This document shows positions 23,490-32,455 of a stretch of 55,910 nucleotides of DNA, one piece after another (position 1 is the stretch's first letter; every line of letters begins with the position of its first letter). Origin of the DNA: Pseudomonadota bacterium (lineage in GTDB: Bacteria; Pseudomonadota; Gammaproteobacteria; Xanthomonadales; Xanthomonadaceae); contig JAEWBY010000065.1 of the NCBI GenBank assembly GCA_023390905.1, positions 1 through 55,910 of the forward strand. Direction: 5' to 3'. The notes beneath the pieces are model-generated. The model had not been told where the DNA came from. It did not search any database and saw nothing but the letters and a program-made list of their open reading frames with translations. The translations under genes were made by a program, and so were the position numbers.

Positions 23490-23654
23490 CCGGCATCCCC
23501 GAAGTGCGCATGGCTGGCCCCTGTTCCAAACCCAGCCCACGCCCCTGTCGCTTGCCACATCGGGTGCCGTGGGTATTTCGCAGGAAGCGTGCCAAACCGG
23601 GCCGCTGGTCACGATTCCGGCCCTTCCCGCCGCACCGGCCTGTCTTGGACTTCC

Positions 23655-25547
23655 ATGAGCCACGATTTCCATCGCTACGACGTGATCATCATCGGCGGCG
23701 GCCATGCCGGCACCGAAGCCGCGCTCGCCTCCGCGCGCGCCGGGGCACGCACGCTGCTGCTGACCCACAACATCGAGACGGTCGGCGCGATGAGCTGCAA
23801 TCCGGCGATCGGCGGGATCGGCAAGGGCCATCTGGTCAAGGAGATCGATGCGCTCGGCGGCATCATGGCGCGCGCGGCCGATCGCGCCGGCATCCAGTGG
23901 CGCACGCTCAACGCCTCCAAGGGCCCGGCCGTCCGCGCCACGCGCTGCCAGGCCGATCGCACGCTGTATCGCCTGGCCATCCGCAAGGCGGTCGAAGCGC
24001 AGCCCAATCTCACCGTGTTCCAGTCGGCGGTCGATGATCTGATCATCGAAGGCGATGCCGTGCGCGGTGCGATCACCCAGACCGGGCTGCGCTTCGAAGC
24101 GCAGGCGGTCGTGCTGACGGCCGGCACGTTCCTCGCCGGCAAGATCCATGTCGGTGAAACCCAGTACGCTGCCGGCCGCGCCGGCGATCCGCCCGCGACC
24201 GCGCTGGCGCACAAGCTGCGCGAAGGCCGCTTCGTCGTCGATCGCCTCAAGACCGGCACGCCGCCGCGCATCGATGGCCGCACGCTCGATTATTCGGTGA
24301 TGGAGGAACAGCCCGGCGACGACCCGATGCCGGTGATGTCCTTCATCGGCGATGTGGCTGATCATCCGGCGCAGGTGTCGTGCTGGATCACGCACACCGG
24401 CGAACGCACGCACGAGATCATCCGCAGCGCGCTGCATCGCTCGCCGTTGTACACCGGCCAGATCGAAGGCATCGGCCCGCGCTACTGTCCTTCGATCGAG
24501 GACAAGGTCGTGCGCTTCGCCGAGAAGGCCAGCCACCAGATCTTCGTCGAGCCCGAAGGCCTGGACGTGGTGGAGATCTATCCGAACGGCATCTCGACCT
24601 CGCTGCCGTTCGACGTGCAGTTGGAACTGGTGCGCAGCATCCGTGGTTTCGAGCGCGCGCACATCACCCGCGCCGGCTACGCGATCGAATACGACTTCTT
24701 CGATCCGCGCGGCCTGAAATCCTCACTGGAAACCAAGGCGGTGTCGGGCCTGTTCTTCGCCGGCCAGATCAACGGCACCACCGGTTACGAGGAAGCGGCC
24801 GCGCAGGGCCTGATCGCCGGCCTCAACGCCGCGCGCCATGTGCAGCAGAAGGACGCATGGTCGCCACGCCGCGACGAGGCCTACATCGGTGTGCTGATCG
24901 ATGATCTGATCACGCATGGCACCAACGAGCCGTACCGCATGTTCACCAGTCGCGCCGAATACCGCCTGCAGCTGCGCGAGGACAATGCCGACGCGCGGCT
25001 CACCGAAACCGGGCGCGAACTGGGCCTGGTCGATGACGTCCGCTGGGCGCGCTTCACCGCCAAGCGTGAAGCGGTCGCACGCGAGAGCGAGCGCCTGCGC
25101 GGCCTGTGGGCCACGCCGAACAACGCCATCGGCCGCGATCTCCAGGCCACGCTCGGGGTCAGCGTCAGCCGCGAGACCCATGCGCTGGATCTGATCAAGC
25201 GCCCGGAACTGGATTACGCGAAGCTGATGCAGGTGCCGTCACTGGGCCCGGCCGTGGACGATGCGAAGGTGGCCGAGCAGGTCGAGATCTCGGTGAAGTA
25301 CGCCGGCTATCTGGATCGCCAGCGCGATGAAATCGAACGCCAGCAGCGCAACGAAGCCACGCCGATTCCCGAAGGTTTCGATTTCGCCATCGTGCATGGG
25401 CTTTCGGCCGAAGTGCAGCAGAAGCTCAGCCGCGTGCAGCCGCAGACCGTGGGCCAGGCGCAGCGGATTCCGGGCATGACCCCCGCCGCGATCTCGCTGC
25501 TGCTGGTGCATCTGACGCGCGCGCGCAGGGCGCAGCAGGTTGCCTGA
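23655..25547 (+). CDS. mnmG: tRNA uridine 5-carboxymethylaminomethyl modification enzyme MnmG (GidA)
   Basis: 630 residues from ATG 23655. With MnmE it adds the cmnm5 group to wobble U34 of several tRNAs using methylene-THF, FAD and NADH. Visible features are the FAD-binding VIIIGGGHAGTEAA near the N-terminus, NPAIGGIGKGHLVKEIDALGG (family signature), LKTGTPPRIDGRTLDY, GLFFAGQINGTTGYEEAAAQG (second FAD contact), and a helical C-terminus that binds MnmE/tRNA (VSVSRETHALDLIKRPELDY...). Length is typical. A long upstream open frame is not used. It is monocistronic here, with a hairpin after it. Confidence 0.97.
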   Translation: MSHDFHRYDVIIIGGGHAGTEAALASARAGARTLLLTHNIETVGAMSCNPAIGGIGKGHLVKEIDALGGIMARAADRAGIQWRTLNASKGPAVRATRCQADRTLYRLAIRKAVEAQPNLTVFQSAVDDLIIEGDAVRGAITQTGLRFEAQAVVLTAGTFLAGKIHVGETQYAAGRAGDPPATALAHKLREGRFVVDRLKTGTPPRIDGRTLDYSVMEEQPGDDPMPVMSFIGDVADHPAQVSCWITHTGERTHEIIRSALHRSPLYTGQIEGIGPRYCPSIEDKVVRFAEKASHQIFVEPEGLDVVEIYPNGISTSLPFDVQLELVRSIRGFERAHITRAGYAIEYDFFDPRGLKSSLETKAVSGLFFAGQINGTTGYEEAAAQGLIAGLNAARHVQQKDAWSPRRDEAYIGVLIDDLITHGTNEPYRMFTSRAEYRLQLREDNADARLTETGRELGLVDDVRWARFTAKREAVARESERLRGLWATPNNAIGRDLQATLGVSVSRETHALDLIKRPELDYAKLMQVPSLGPAVDDAKVAEQVEISVKYAGYLDRQRDEIERQQRNEATPIPEGFDFAIVHGLSAEVQQKLSRVQPQTVGQAQRIPGMTPAAISLLLVHLTRARRAQQVA

Positions 25548-25548
25548 A

Positions 25549-25581
25549 GGACAACGGCTGTCCTGTGACAGCGCGTTGTCC
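25549..25581. terminator. Two-part hairpin between convergent mnmG and S46 peptidase genes
   Basis: GGACAAC (25549-25555) pairs with GTTGTCC (25575-25581), and inside it GCTGTC (25557-25562) pairs with GACAGC (25567-25572) around a CTGT loop. It starts two nt after the mnmG stop. No long T-run follows on either side, so it may act as a Rho-assisted or mRNA 3'-end hairpin. Confidence 0.5.
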
Positions 25582-25626
25582 CTATCCTTGCAACTCGGCG
25601 CGATGTCCATCATCGCGCCTTTGGCC

Positions 25627-27798
25627 TCACTCCGCCGGCAGACCCATTTCCTTCAACAGGTGCGGCGCCGGCTGCACCTTGGCCATCAGCCAGCGCATGT
25701 AGCGCATGTCCACGTGCACCGCGCGCTTGTAGCGCGGATCGAACATCCAGCTCGCGCTCACCGATTCCCAGTTGCTGTCGAAGTTCAGGCCAATGAGCTG
25801 GCCGCGCGCATTGAGCACGGGTGAACCGGAATTCCCGCCGGTGGTGTCGAGGTTGGTCAGGAAGTTGACCGTCTGTGTCTTCAGCGCCGGATCCGCGGTG
25901 CTGCCGAAATCGCCCTTGGCGATCGCGGCCAGCAGCGGTTTCGGCGCATCGAACGGCACGGCATCGGTGTTCTTCTCGACGATGCCCGCCACCGTGGTCA
26001 CCGGCGAATAACTGACCGCATCGCGCGGATGCAGCGCCTCGACCTTGCCATAGCTGACGCGCAGCGTGCTGTTGGCGTCGGGGAACACCGAGCGGCCCTG
26101 GCTGCGATACCAGCCAGTCAGCGCCTGCATGTACGCCGGACGCAAGCGCAGCAATTCGCCTTCGCGCTGCTTGCGCTCCTCTTCGATGCGCAGCAGCGCC
26201 GGCTGCAGTTGCGCCGCCAGAGCGAGCAGCGGATCGGATGACCCGGTGATCGCGGCAGGCTCGGCCTTCAGCAGGCCCACGCGCGTGGCTTCATCGCCGA
26301 GCGCGGTGCCGCCGTAGACGCGTTCCAGCGTCGCCTGCAGGCTGGCGGCATCGCGGCCGAACGCGGCATCGAACTCGGGCAGCCGCTGGGCATCCGGCAA
26401 TTTCTGGTAGCGACCGACCAGTTCGGTGAGGAAGGCGCGCTCCATCCCCGCGTCGTAACGGCGCTGCACCTGCTTCAACTGGCCTTCGATCAGCGCCAGA
26501 TCGCGGTCCTGGTAGCCGGTCTCGCGATCGGCATCGGCCTTGCCGCGCTCCAGCGACAGGCGTTGCAGGGTCAGCGCGCTCTTGAGCAGTTGCGTCTGGC
26601 TGCCGATGTAGCCGACCAGCAGATCCCGCTCGCGATGGGCGCTGGCCTGATCCAGCAACGCCTGTGCCTGATCGATGCGCGCACGCAGCTCGCGCGCTTC
26701 GCCCCCGGATCTGGCCAGCCACGCGAACATCTGCTGCTCGGCGTCGGCGCGTACCTGGATCGCCTTGCTGCGGCGCAGCCCTTCCAGTTCGCCGCTGAAG
26801 CGCTTGCTGCTGTTCTTCAGCCCCGACAACTGGCTCGCATACTTCACGCCCGCGGCAGGATCGGCCTTGCCGCGCTGCTGCACGATCTCGATCAGGGCAT
26901 CCAGCGTATCCACCGAAGCGGGCAGGCCCCATTCGATGCGCTCGCGGAACTCGCTGGCGAAACGATGGCGATAGGTGATGCCGGGATAACCGGCGAGCAT
27001 CGCGAAGTCGCCTTCCTTCGGCCCATCCAGCGCGATCTGCAGGTGCGCGGGCGCGCGGTATGGCACGTTGTCCGCGCTGTACGCGGCCGGCTTGCCGTCC
27101 TTGCCCACGTACGCGCGCAGCAGGGTGAAGTCGCCGGTATGGCGCGGCCACATGAAGTTGTCGATCTCGTCGCCGTAATTGCCGATCGCGCGCGGCGGTG
27201 CATACACCAGGCGGATGTCGCGCAGTTCGAGCTGCTTGATGCGATAGAAGTCGGCGCCGTAGTACATCGTCGCGACACTGCACCGCATGCCGGCTTCCTG
27301 CTCGCATTCGCTGACGATGCGCTTGTTGGCGCGATCGATGGCGTCGTAATACTCGCGCCCGGTCTTGCCGGCGGCGGCCTTGAGCACGTCATCGGTGACG
27401 CGATCGAAGCCGACCGTGACCAGCACGCGGAAATCGGGATTGGCCGGAAGTTCGGCCTGGCGATCGGCGGCGGTGTACCCCTGATCGATCAGGTTGCGAT
27501 CGGGCCTGGAGTTGTACTGGATGACGCCATAGGCGACGTGGTGATTGGTGAGCACCAGCCCGTCGCCGGACACGAACGCGCCCGTCGCGCCGCCGACCTT
27601 CACCACCGCGTTGAGCGGCGCTCTGGTCAGATCGGCGAGCGTGGCCGGATCGCCTTCGAAGCCGGCCTGGCGCAACGGCCCGGCCAGTTCGGGCAACTGC
27701 GACGGCATCCACATGCCTTCATACGCGTGTGCGGGCAGGGTGAGCGCCACGCCCAGGGCGAGCGCGGAAAGCGGCGTGCGTGCGGTCATCGTCGGCAT
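25627..27798 (-). CDS. S46 family serine dipeptidyl-peptidase (DPP7/DPP11 type)
   Basis: 723 residues with signal peptide (TPLSALALGVALTLPAHA), then EGMWMPSQLP, the usual mature start of S46 peptidases. The chymotrypsin-like triad is readable: His in LTNHHVAYG, Asp in YGDEIDNFMWPRHTGDF, Ser in TTGGNSGSPVLN near the C-terminus; the helical cap lies between. These enzymes release N-terminal dipeptides in the periplasm and serve amino-acid uptake from peptides. Substrate choice (DPP7 versus Asp/Glu-specific DPP11) depends on a residue I cannot place reliably. It is convergent with mnmG and precedes the SIMPL gene region on the opposite side. Confidence 0.93.
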   Translation of the reverse strand: MPTMTARTPLSALALGVALTLPAHAYEGMWMPSQLPELAGPLRQAGFEGDPATLADLTRAPLNAVVKVGGATGAFVSGDGLVLTNHHVAYGVIQYNSRPDRNLIDQGYTAADRQAELPANPDFRVLVTVGFDRVTDDVLKAAAGKTGREYYDAIDRANKRIVSECEQEAGMRCSVATMYYGADFYRIKQLELRDIRLVYAPPRAIGNYGDEIDNFMWPRHTGDFTLLRAYVGKDGKPAAYSADNVPYRAPAHLQIALDGPKEGDFAMLAGYPGITYRHRFASEFRERIEWGLPASVDTLDALIEIVQQRGKADPAAGVKYASQLSGLKNSSKRFSGELEGLRRSKAIQVRADAEQQMFAWLARSGGEARELRARIDQAQALLDQASAHRERDLLVGYIGSQTQLLKSALTLQRLSLERGKADADRETGYQDRDLALIEGQLKQVQRRYDAGMERAFLTELVGRYQKLPDAQRLPEFDAAFGRDAASLQATLERVYGGTALGDEATRVGLLKAEPAAITGSSDPLLALAAQLQPALLRIEEERKQREGELLRLRPAYMQALTGWYRSQGRSVFPDANSTLRVSYGKVEALHPRDAVSYSPVTTVAGIVEKNTDAVPFDAPKPLLAAIAKGDFGSTADPALKTQTVNFLTNLDTTGGNSGSPVLNARGQLIGLNFDSNWESVSASWMFDPRYKRAVHVDMRYMRWLMAKVQPAPHLLKEMGLPAE

Positions 27799-27904
27799 CC
27801 TCGAAAGAAACAGCCTGCGACGATAGCCGCGCGCGCGGTGTGGGGCAACGCTCAGGATGGTTACGAAAGCCCCGCCGATGATGTGCGCAGCCGCGTGGAT
27901 GCGC

Positions 27905-28624
27905 TCAGCGCTTGAGTTCGAAGACCGCCTGCACCGATTCGGTGTAATCGATCTTCGGTTGCAGATAGCGCGCCGGAGCGCCCGCGCTGCCGGTCACCGT
28001 GACCGCATCCAGCGTGCGGCCATATCCGTCGGCGACCGTGGAGCGGACACTGTCGATGCTGTAGATAGCCCCCAGCGATGCACCGAATGATTCGGCGGCC
28101 CGGGCGGCGCGACGTCGCGCGTCGTCGGCTGCCTTGCGCTTGGCTTCCGCACGCAGCGCCTCGGCCTGGGTGGACTCGAACGACAGCGACGGCACGCCTT
28201 TGGCGCCGGCGGCGAGGCCCGAATCGATCAGCGCGTTCAATCGGTCCGTCCCGCGCAACAGCACGGTCACGCTCCGCGAAGCGTCGTAACCGTTGTGCAC
28301 GCGCCGGCCGTTGTCGTCGTACTCGACATCTTCCGACGTCGAGAGCGAGCCGGCTTGCACGTCCTGTTCGTCGATGCCGAATTCGGCGAGCCGCGCGAGC
28401 AGTCGCTCCACCTCCGCGTCCACCGTCTGCTTGGCGGCCTGTGGACGCGCTGCATTGGCGTCAAAATTGAAGGTCATGCGCACGCTGTCCGGCGCAGTAC
28501 TCACGCTGGCCTGGCCGGTCACCACGATATGGGGCGCATCAGGCAGTGGCGTGCCCGCCATTGCCGGGGATGCCGCCAGCACCAGACTCATCAGCCATCC
28601 CGCTGTCCATGTCGCACTCGCCAT
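27905..28624 (-). CDS. Periplasmic SIMPL (DUF541) domain protein
   Basis: 239 residues with signal peptide MASATWTAGWLMSLVLAASPAMA. The mature part HIVVTGQASVSTAPDSVRMTFNFDANAARPQAAKQTVDAEVERLLARLAEFGIDEQDVQ and RAEAKRKAADDARRRAARAAESFGASLG is the SIMPL/DUF541 pattern, a two-fold repeat that forms oligomeric periplasmic particles (BP26 type). Function is uncertain, with links to oxidative stress and envelope. It follows tamB by 27 nt on the same strand, so it may be co-transcribed with the tam genes. Confidence 0.9.
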   Translation of the reverse strand: MASATWTAGWLMSLVLAASPAMAGTPLPDAPHIVVTGQASVSTAPDSVRMTFNFDANAARPQAAKQTVDAEVERLLARLAEFGIDEQDVQAGSLSTSEDVEYDDNGRRVHNGYDASRSVTVLLRGTDRLNALIDSGLAAGAKGVPSLSFESTQAEALRAEAKRKAADDARRRAARAAESFGASLGAIYSIDSVRSTVADGYGRTLDAVTVTGSAGAPARYLQPKIDYTESVQAVFELKR

Positions 28625-28651
28625 GTTTTCTCCCCTTGGATGGCGCGCGTG

Positions 28652-31600
28652 TCATTTTTCCTTGCGCCAGTTGATCGAACCCCGGGTTTCGATGGTACTG
28701 GATTCGATTTCCACGTCGAATCCCTTGCGCAGCAGGTATTTCAGGGTCACCACCGAGCCGGAACCGACCATCGATACGCCGTAGCTGACATAGAGGCGCG
28801 GCGATAGGTATTTGCCGACGCCGAACACCGAGCCGCCGAGTGTGCGCGACTCCAGCACGCCCGCATCATCGAGGCCGATCTTCGCGCCGAGCTGCGAGGC
28901 CAGCAGCCCCGCGCCGGCCGACAGCGCCGATGAGGCGGCGTTGATGCGCTGGGTTTCGTCGGTGCTGGCCGAAGCCAGCGGACGACCGAGCACCAGGTAC
29001 GAAAGCGCCTCGGATTCGGAGGAGGCCGGATCCGACCAGACCTTCGCGCGCGGCTGGCTGGCGCGACCGGTGACGTCGATGCCGGCGGTGACGTTGGCGC
29101 TGATCACCTCGCGCTGGGCACGGATGTTGATGCGCGGATCGCTGATCTCGTTGTTGCTCCAGGTCAGTTCACCGCGCGTGATCTGCAACTTCTGCCCGTA
29201 GGCTTCGTAGCGGCCGTCGACGTCGAGCCGTCCGGTCGCCACCATGCTGCGGCCCAGGCGCGAACGCACCTGCATCTTGCCGGTGAGCGAACCTTCGAGT
29301 CCGTAGCCGTTCAGCGCCACCGCATCGCCGAGGATGATCGCCAGATCCAGATCCAGGCGCGAACTCGGCGTACGCTCCGGATCGGCCGGATCCAGCACCA
29401 CCACGTCTTCCGATGCGGATACGCCGTCGTCGAGTTTCTCCACGTCGATCGTCGCCGAGGGCACGGTCACCTGGCCACGCACCTGGATGGTGTTGTCGGC
29501 GAAACCTACCTGGATGTCAGGCGATGCGATCGCGCGCAGATCCGGCGTGTCGGATACGAGTACGTTGTCGCCGCGCACGTTGAAGCGCAGCGGCGTGGTG
29601 TCGTTGTTCCAGCCCAGGCTGCCATCCACCCGCAGCACGCCTTCGCCGGACTTGAAGCTGCCGTCGATGCGCGCGCTGCCGTCGGACAACGCGACCAGAT
29701 CCGCCTGTCCCTCGCTGAGCGTGATGCCCAGCGAAGGCAGTTCACCGGTGAACTCGCGCAACTGCGCTTCACCGCTGAGCAGCGGACGTCCACGCGTCCC
29801 TGCCACGCCGATGTGTCCGGCCAGCTGTCCGCGCGGGCGCACCAGATCAGGCGAGAACAACTCCAGCCAGAACAGTCGCGAATTGTGGAAATACAGATCG
29901 CCCTTCATCGGCGAGAACTCGTCCCAGCCGGTGTTCACCGTCGCATCGACATAGCCGTTGCCCTTGAAGCCGGTGCCGAGCCGCGCCTGGATGCGTTGTG
30001 GATTGAACTGCGTATCGAAGGTGAAGTTGTCGTAGGTGATGATCTCGCCGCGCGCATTGTTGCCGAGCTTCAGGCCGCCTTCGAGCGAGGCCAGATGGAT
30101 CTGTCCTTCCCATGCCGCACCGCGCGGGCGCACGTTGGCATCGAGCGCGAGATTGCCGCGCAGGATCAGCGGTCGACCGTTGTTCTGCGGCAGCCACGGA
30201 TGGATCAGCGTGAGCGGCAGCGCGTCGGCATGCACGCTCAGCCCTTGGCGCGGCCAGTCGGCTTTCGCGCACAGCGCGCCGCCACCGGTGTTGCCGAGAC
30301 AGGCGTCACTCAGCGTGAAGGCCGCGCCGCGTACGCTGAACTTCGCCGACTGCTGCAACGTCCATGGCCCGCCCTTGGACGGCGCCACGCGCAGCGCATC
30401 CAGCGTGCCCTGCCAGTGGCCGCCGCGCTGCTGCGCGGTTCCGGCCAGCGCGATTGCGCCCATGGCGTTGCGGGCATCGCCTTCCACGCGCAGGTTTTCG
30501 ACTGCGCCGCGCGCATCCAGTCGCAGCTCGTCCAGCACCATGCCGACGTCGACTTGGCTGCCGCGCACCTGCAACTCACCGCTGTTGCCACGCCACGGCA
30601 ATCGGCCACGAATGCTGGCGCTGCCGGCGCTCCAGTCATTCCATCGCAGCGCGTTGCCGCCGAGATCGGCGGTGATGTCCGGCGCGGTTCGCGTGCCGGC
30701 GAGCTTGAGCGTGCCGCTCAGCGTGCCGTTGCCTTCGGGCAGCAGATCCGCGAGGTGCAGCGGCGAGAGTTGCATGTCCACATTCAAGGTGTCACCGACA
30801 CGGCCCTTGGCCTGCACGCGGCTGTCGCCCAGCGCCAGGACCAGATCGCCTTCGCCATTTTCGCCGTGCAGCGCGAAGTTGCCGCGCGCATTCAGTGGCC
30901 GTCCGCGCAGCCTGCCGGACAACTTCGGCACCTCCAGCGTGGCGTCGAATCCGCCGGCCTGGCGCGCCTGGCCGGTGCTGGAAAATTCACCCGAGAGATT
31001 GCCGTCCCAGTCCGCCACGAAATAGCCCGGATCGAAGCCGGCGAGCGTGGCCTTCGCATCCCAGTCCAGCGCGGGCGTCCAGCCAATCGCGCCGGAGGCT
31101 TCCAGCTTGCCGCTCGGCATTTCCGCAAGCAGTTTCTTGATCGTCGCGCGTTCGCCATTGCCGGCCGCATCGAACTGAACGCGCGCGTCTTCATCGCCGC
31201 GCCGGAGCTGGGCGGTGCCCACGGCCGCCCAGTCCTTCAATTGACCGGCCACGCCGAGATCGGCGTCGCCGCCGATCATCGTTTCGGCGTTGTCGCCCCA
31301 GCGCAGGCCGCGCGCGTTGACCGCGAACCGGAAGACCGGATTCTGCTGATCGGTGAAATCGGCGCGCCCGCGCAGCGTGGTCACGCCTTCGAACGCACGC
31401 ACGATCAACGGCTCCACCGTCAACACCTTGCCGGTGATCGCCACCTGCGAGGGATCGATCACGACCGTGGTTGCACCCTGCGTCAGCGCGCCCTGCAAGG
31501 TCGCGCGACCGCGTGCGCCATCGGCCTTCAGATCGAACGCCAGCGGCAGGCTGTCCTCGGTGATCGCGAGCGTGGCGGGATCGAGCAGTTCGCTGCGTCC

Positions 31601-32455
31601 GCTGAAATGCCAGGTCGGATTCTCTTCACCGCGCAGGCTCAGAGTCGCGCGCACCGGCGCGGGCGCATGGCCGGCCAGCGCGATGTTCATCGCGCGTACG
31701 TCGCCGCGCGCGACCAGGCCAAGCCGCGCCGGCGCCTTGCCCAGTCCGGCGGGGAACACGCCGGTGATCACGATGTCGGCGAGATAGTCCTCGCGCGGCG
31801 CATAGGTGCCGTGGATGCGGAAGTCGCCGCGGTCGCTGTCGATGGCCAGCTTCTGCGCATGCAGATATCCGTCGCCGATATCGATCCCGCCACGCGCGCG
31901 GCGGATGTCGAGCAGGCGCTGTCCCGACTGGCGCACGTCGAAGCCGTCGATCACCAGCGTATCGGCCTGGATCGCCAGCGGCATCCGGATCGCCGGCAGC
32001 GACTCGGGCCAGCTTGGCAGCTCGAACGGCTCGACGCTCTCGGGCACGTCGATCATCGCGTTCTGGATCTGCAACGCATCCAGGCGCAACCGCCGGCCGA
32101 GCAACGGACGCAGATCCGGATCCAGGTACACGCGCTCGGCGGTGAAATGGATCCGGTCCCAGCGGAAGTCCACGCCGCGCAGGGTCAGCGGGCCGGCGAG
32201 CGGGCCATCGACTTCCTTCCACGTGAACGAGGCGTTGGCCGGCAGGCGCGCGACCACCTGCGCCAGCAGCACATCGCGGCCGGCGACACTCTGCAGCAGC
32301 CAGTACACGCCGATCGCCGCCAGCACCAGCAGCACACCGGTGACCATCGCGCTGCGGATCGCCAGCACGCGCAACCGCGCGCGGCGACGCGCGCGCAATT
32401 CGGCGATGCGGGCCTCGCGTTCTTCCGGCGTCACCGCTTCGGCCGGGCGGCTCAT
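28652..32455 (-). CDS. tamB: Translocation and assembly module subunit TamB
   Basis: 1267 residues. A single N-terminal membrane helix (VLAIRSAMVTGVLLVLAAIGVYWLLQS), then about 900 residues of repeated beta strands (many LxGxLxLAG- and VDGxxxx-type repeats) that form the AsmA-like groove, then the DUF490/TamB C-terminal domain with DISVGFAD-like IQVGFADNTIQVRGQVTVPSATIDVE and LSYLVLGRPLAS. It spans the periplasm from inner membrane to the TamA barrel and has roles in outer-membrane protein insertion and phospholipid transport. Its start overlaps the tamA stop by 4 nt (ATGA), so the pair is coupled. Confidence 0.95.
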   Translation of the reverse strand: MSRPAEAVTPEEREARIAELRARRRARLRVLAIRSAMVTGVLLVLAAIGVYWLLQSVAGRDVLLAQVVARLPANASFTWKEVDGPLAGPLTLRGVDFRWDRIHFTAERVYLDPDLRPLLGRRLRLDALQIQNAMIDVPESVEPFELPSWPESLPAIRMPLAIQADTLVIDGFDVRQSGQRLLDIRRARGGIDIGDGYLHAQKLAIDSDRGDFRIHGTYAPREDYLADIVITGVFPAGLGKAPARLGLVARGDVRAMNIALAGHAPAPVRATLSLRGEENPTWHFSGRSELLDPATLAITEDSLPLAFDLKADGARGRATLQGALTQGATTVVIDPSQVAITGKVLTVEPLIVRAFEGVTTLRGRADFTDQQNPVFRFAVNARGLRWGDNAETMIGGDADLGVAGQLKDWAAVGTAQLRRGDEDARVQFDAAGNGERATIKKLLAEMPSGKLEASGAIGWTPALDWDAKATLAGFDPGYFVADWDGNLSGEFSSTGQARQAGGFDATLEVPKLSGRLRGRPLNARGNFALHGENGEGDLVLALGDSRVQAKGRVGDTLNVDMQLSPLHLADLLPEGNGTLSGTLKLAGTRTAPDITADLGGNALRWNDWSAGSASIRGRLPWRGNSGELQVRGSQVDVGMVLDELRLDARGAVENLRVEGDARNAMGAIALAGTAQQRGGHWQGTLDALRVAPSKGGPWTLQQSAKFSVRGAAFTLSDACLGNTGGGALCAKADWPRQGLSVHADALPLTLIHPWLPQNNGRPLILRGNLALDANVRPRGAAWEGQIHLASLEGGLKLGNNARGEIITYDNFTFDTQFNPQRIQARLGTGFKGNGYVDATVNTGWDEFSPMKGDLYFHNSRLFWLELFSPDLVRPRGQLAGHIGVAGTRGRPLLSGEAQLREFTGELPSLGITLSEGQADLVALSDGSARIDGSFKSGEGVLRVDGSLGWNNDTTPLRFNVRGDNVLVSDTPDLRAIASPDIQVGFADNTIQVRGQVTVPSATIDVEKLDDGVSASEDVVVLDPADPERTPSSRLDLDLAIILGDAVALNGYGLEGSLTGKMQVRSRLGRSMVATGRLDVDGRYEAYGQKLQITRGELTWSNNEISDPRINIRAQREVISANVTAGIDVTGRASQPRAKVWSDPASSESEALSYLVLGRPLASASTDETQRINAASSALSAGAGLLASQLGAKIGLDDAGVLESRTLGGSVFGVGKYLSPRLYVSYGVSMVGSGSVVTLKYLLRKGFDVEIESSTIETRGSINWRKEK

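Larger units (their letters stand above)
23226..23654. other. Intergenic region between lipoprotein gene and mnmG
   Basis: No credible gene is seen in this 429-bp stretch. It holds a Rho-independent terminator reading right (23385-23411), a strong hairpin with an A-run that would terminate leftward transcription (23457-23489), and GC-rich leader sequence before mnmG. The mnmG frame stays open through part of it but without homology. Confidence 0.7.
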
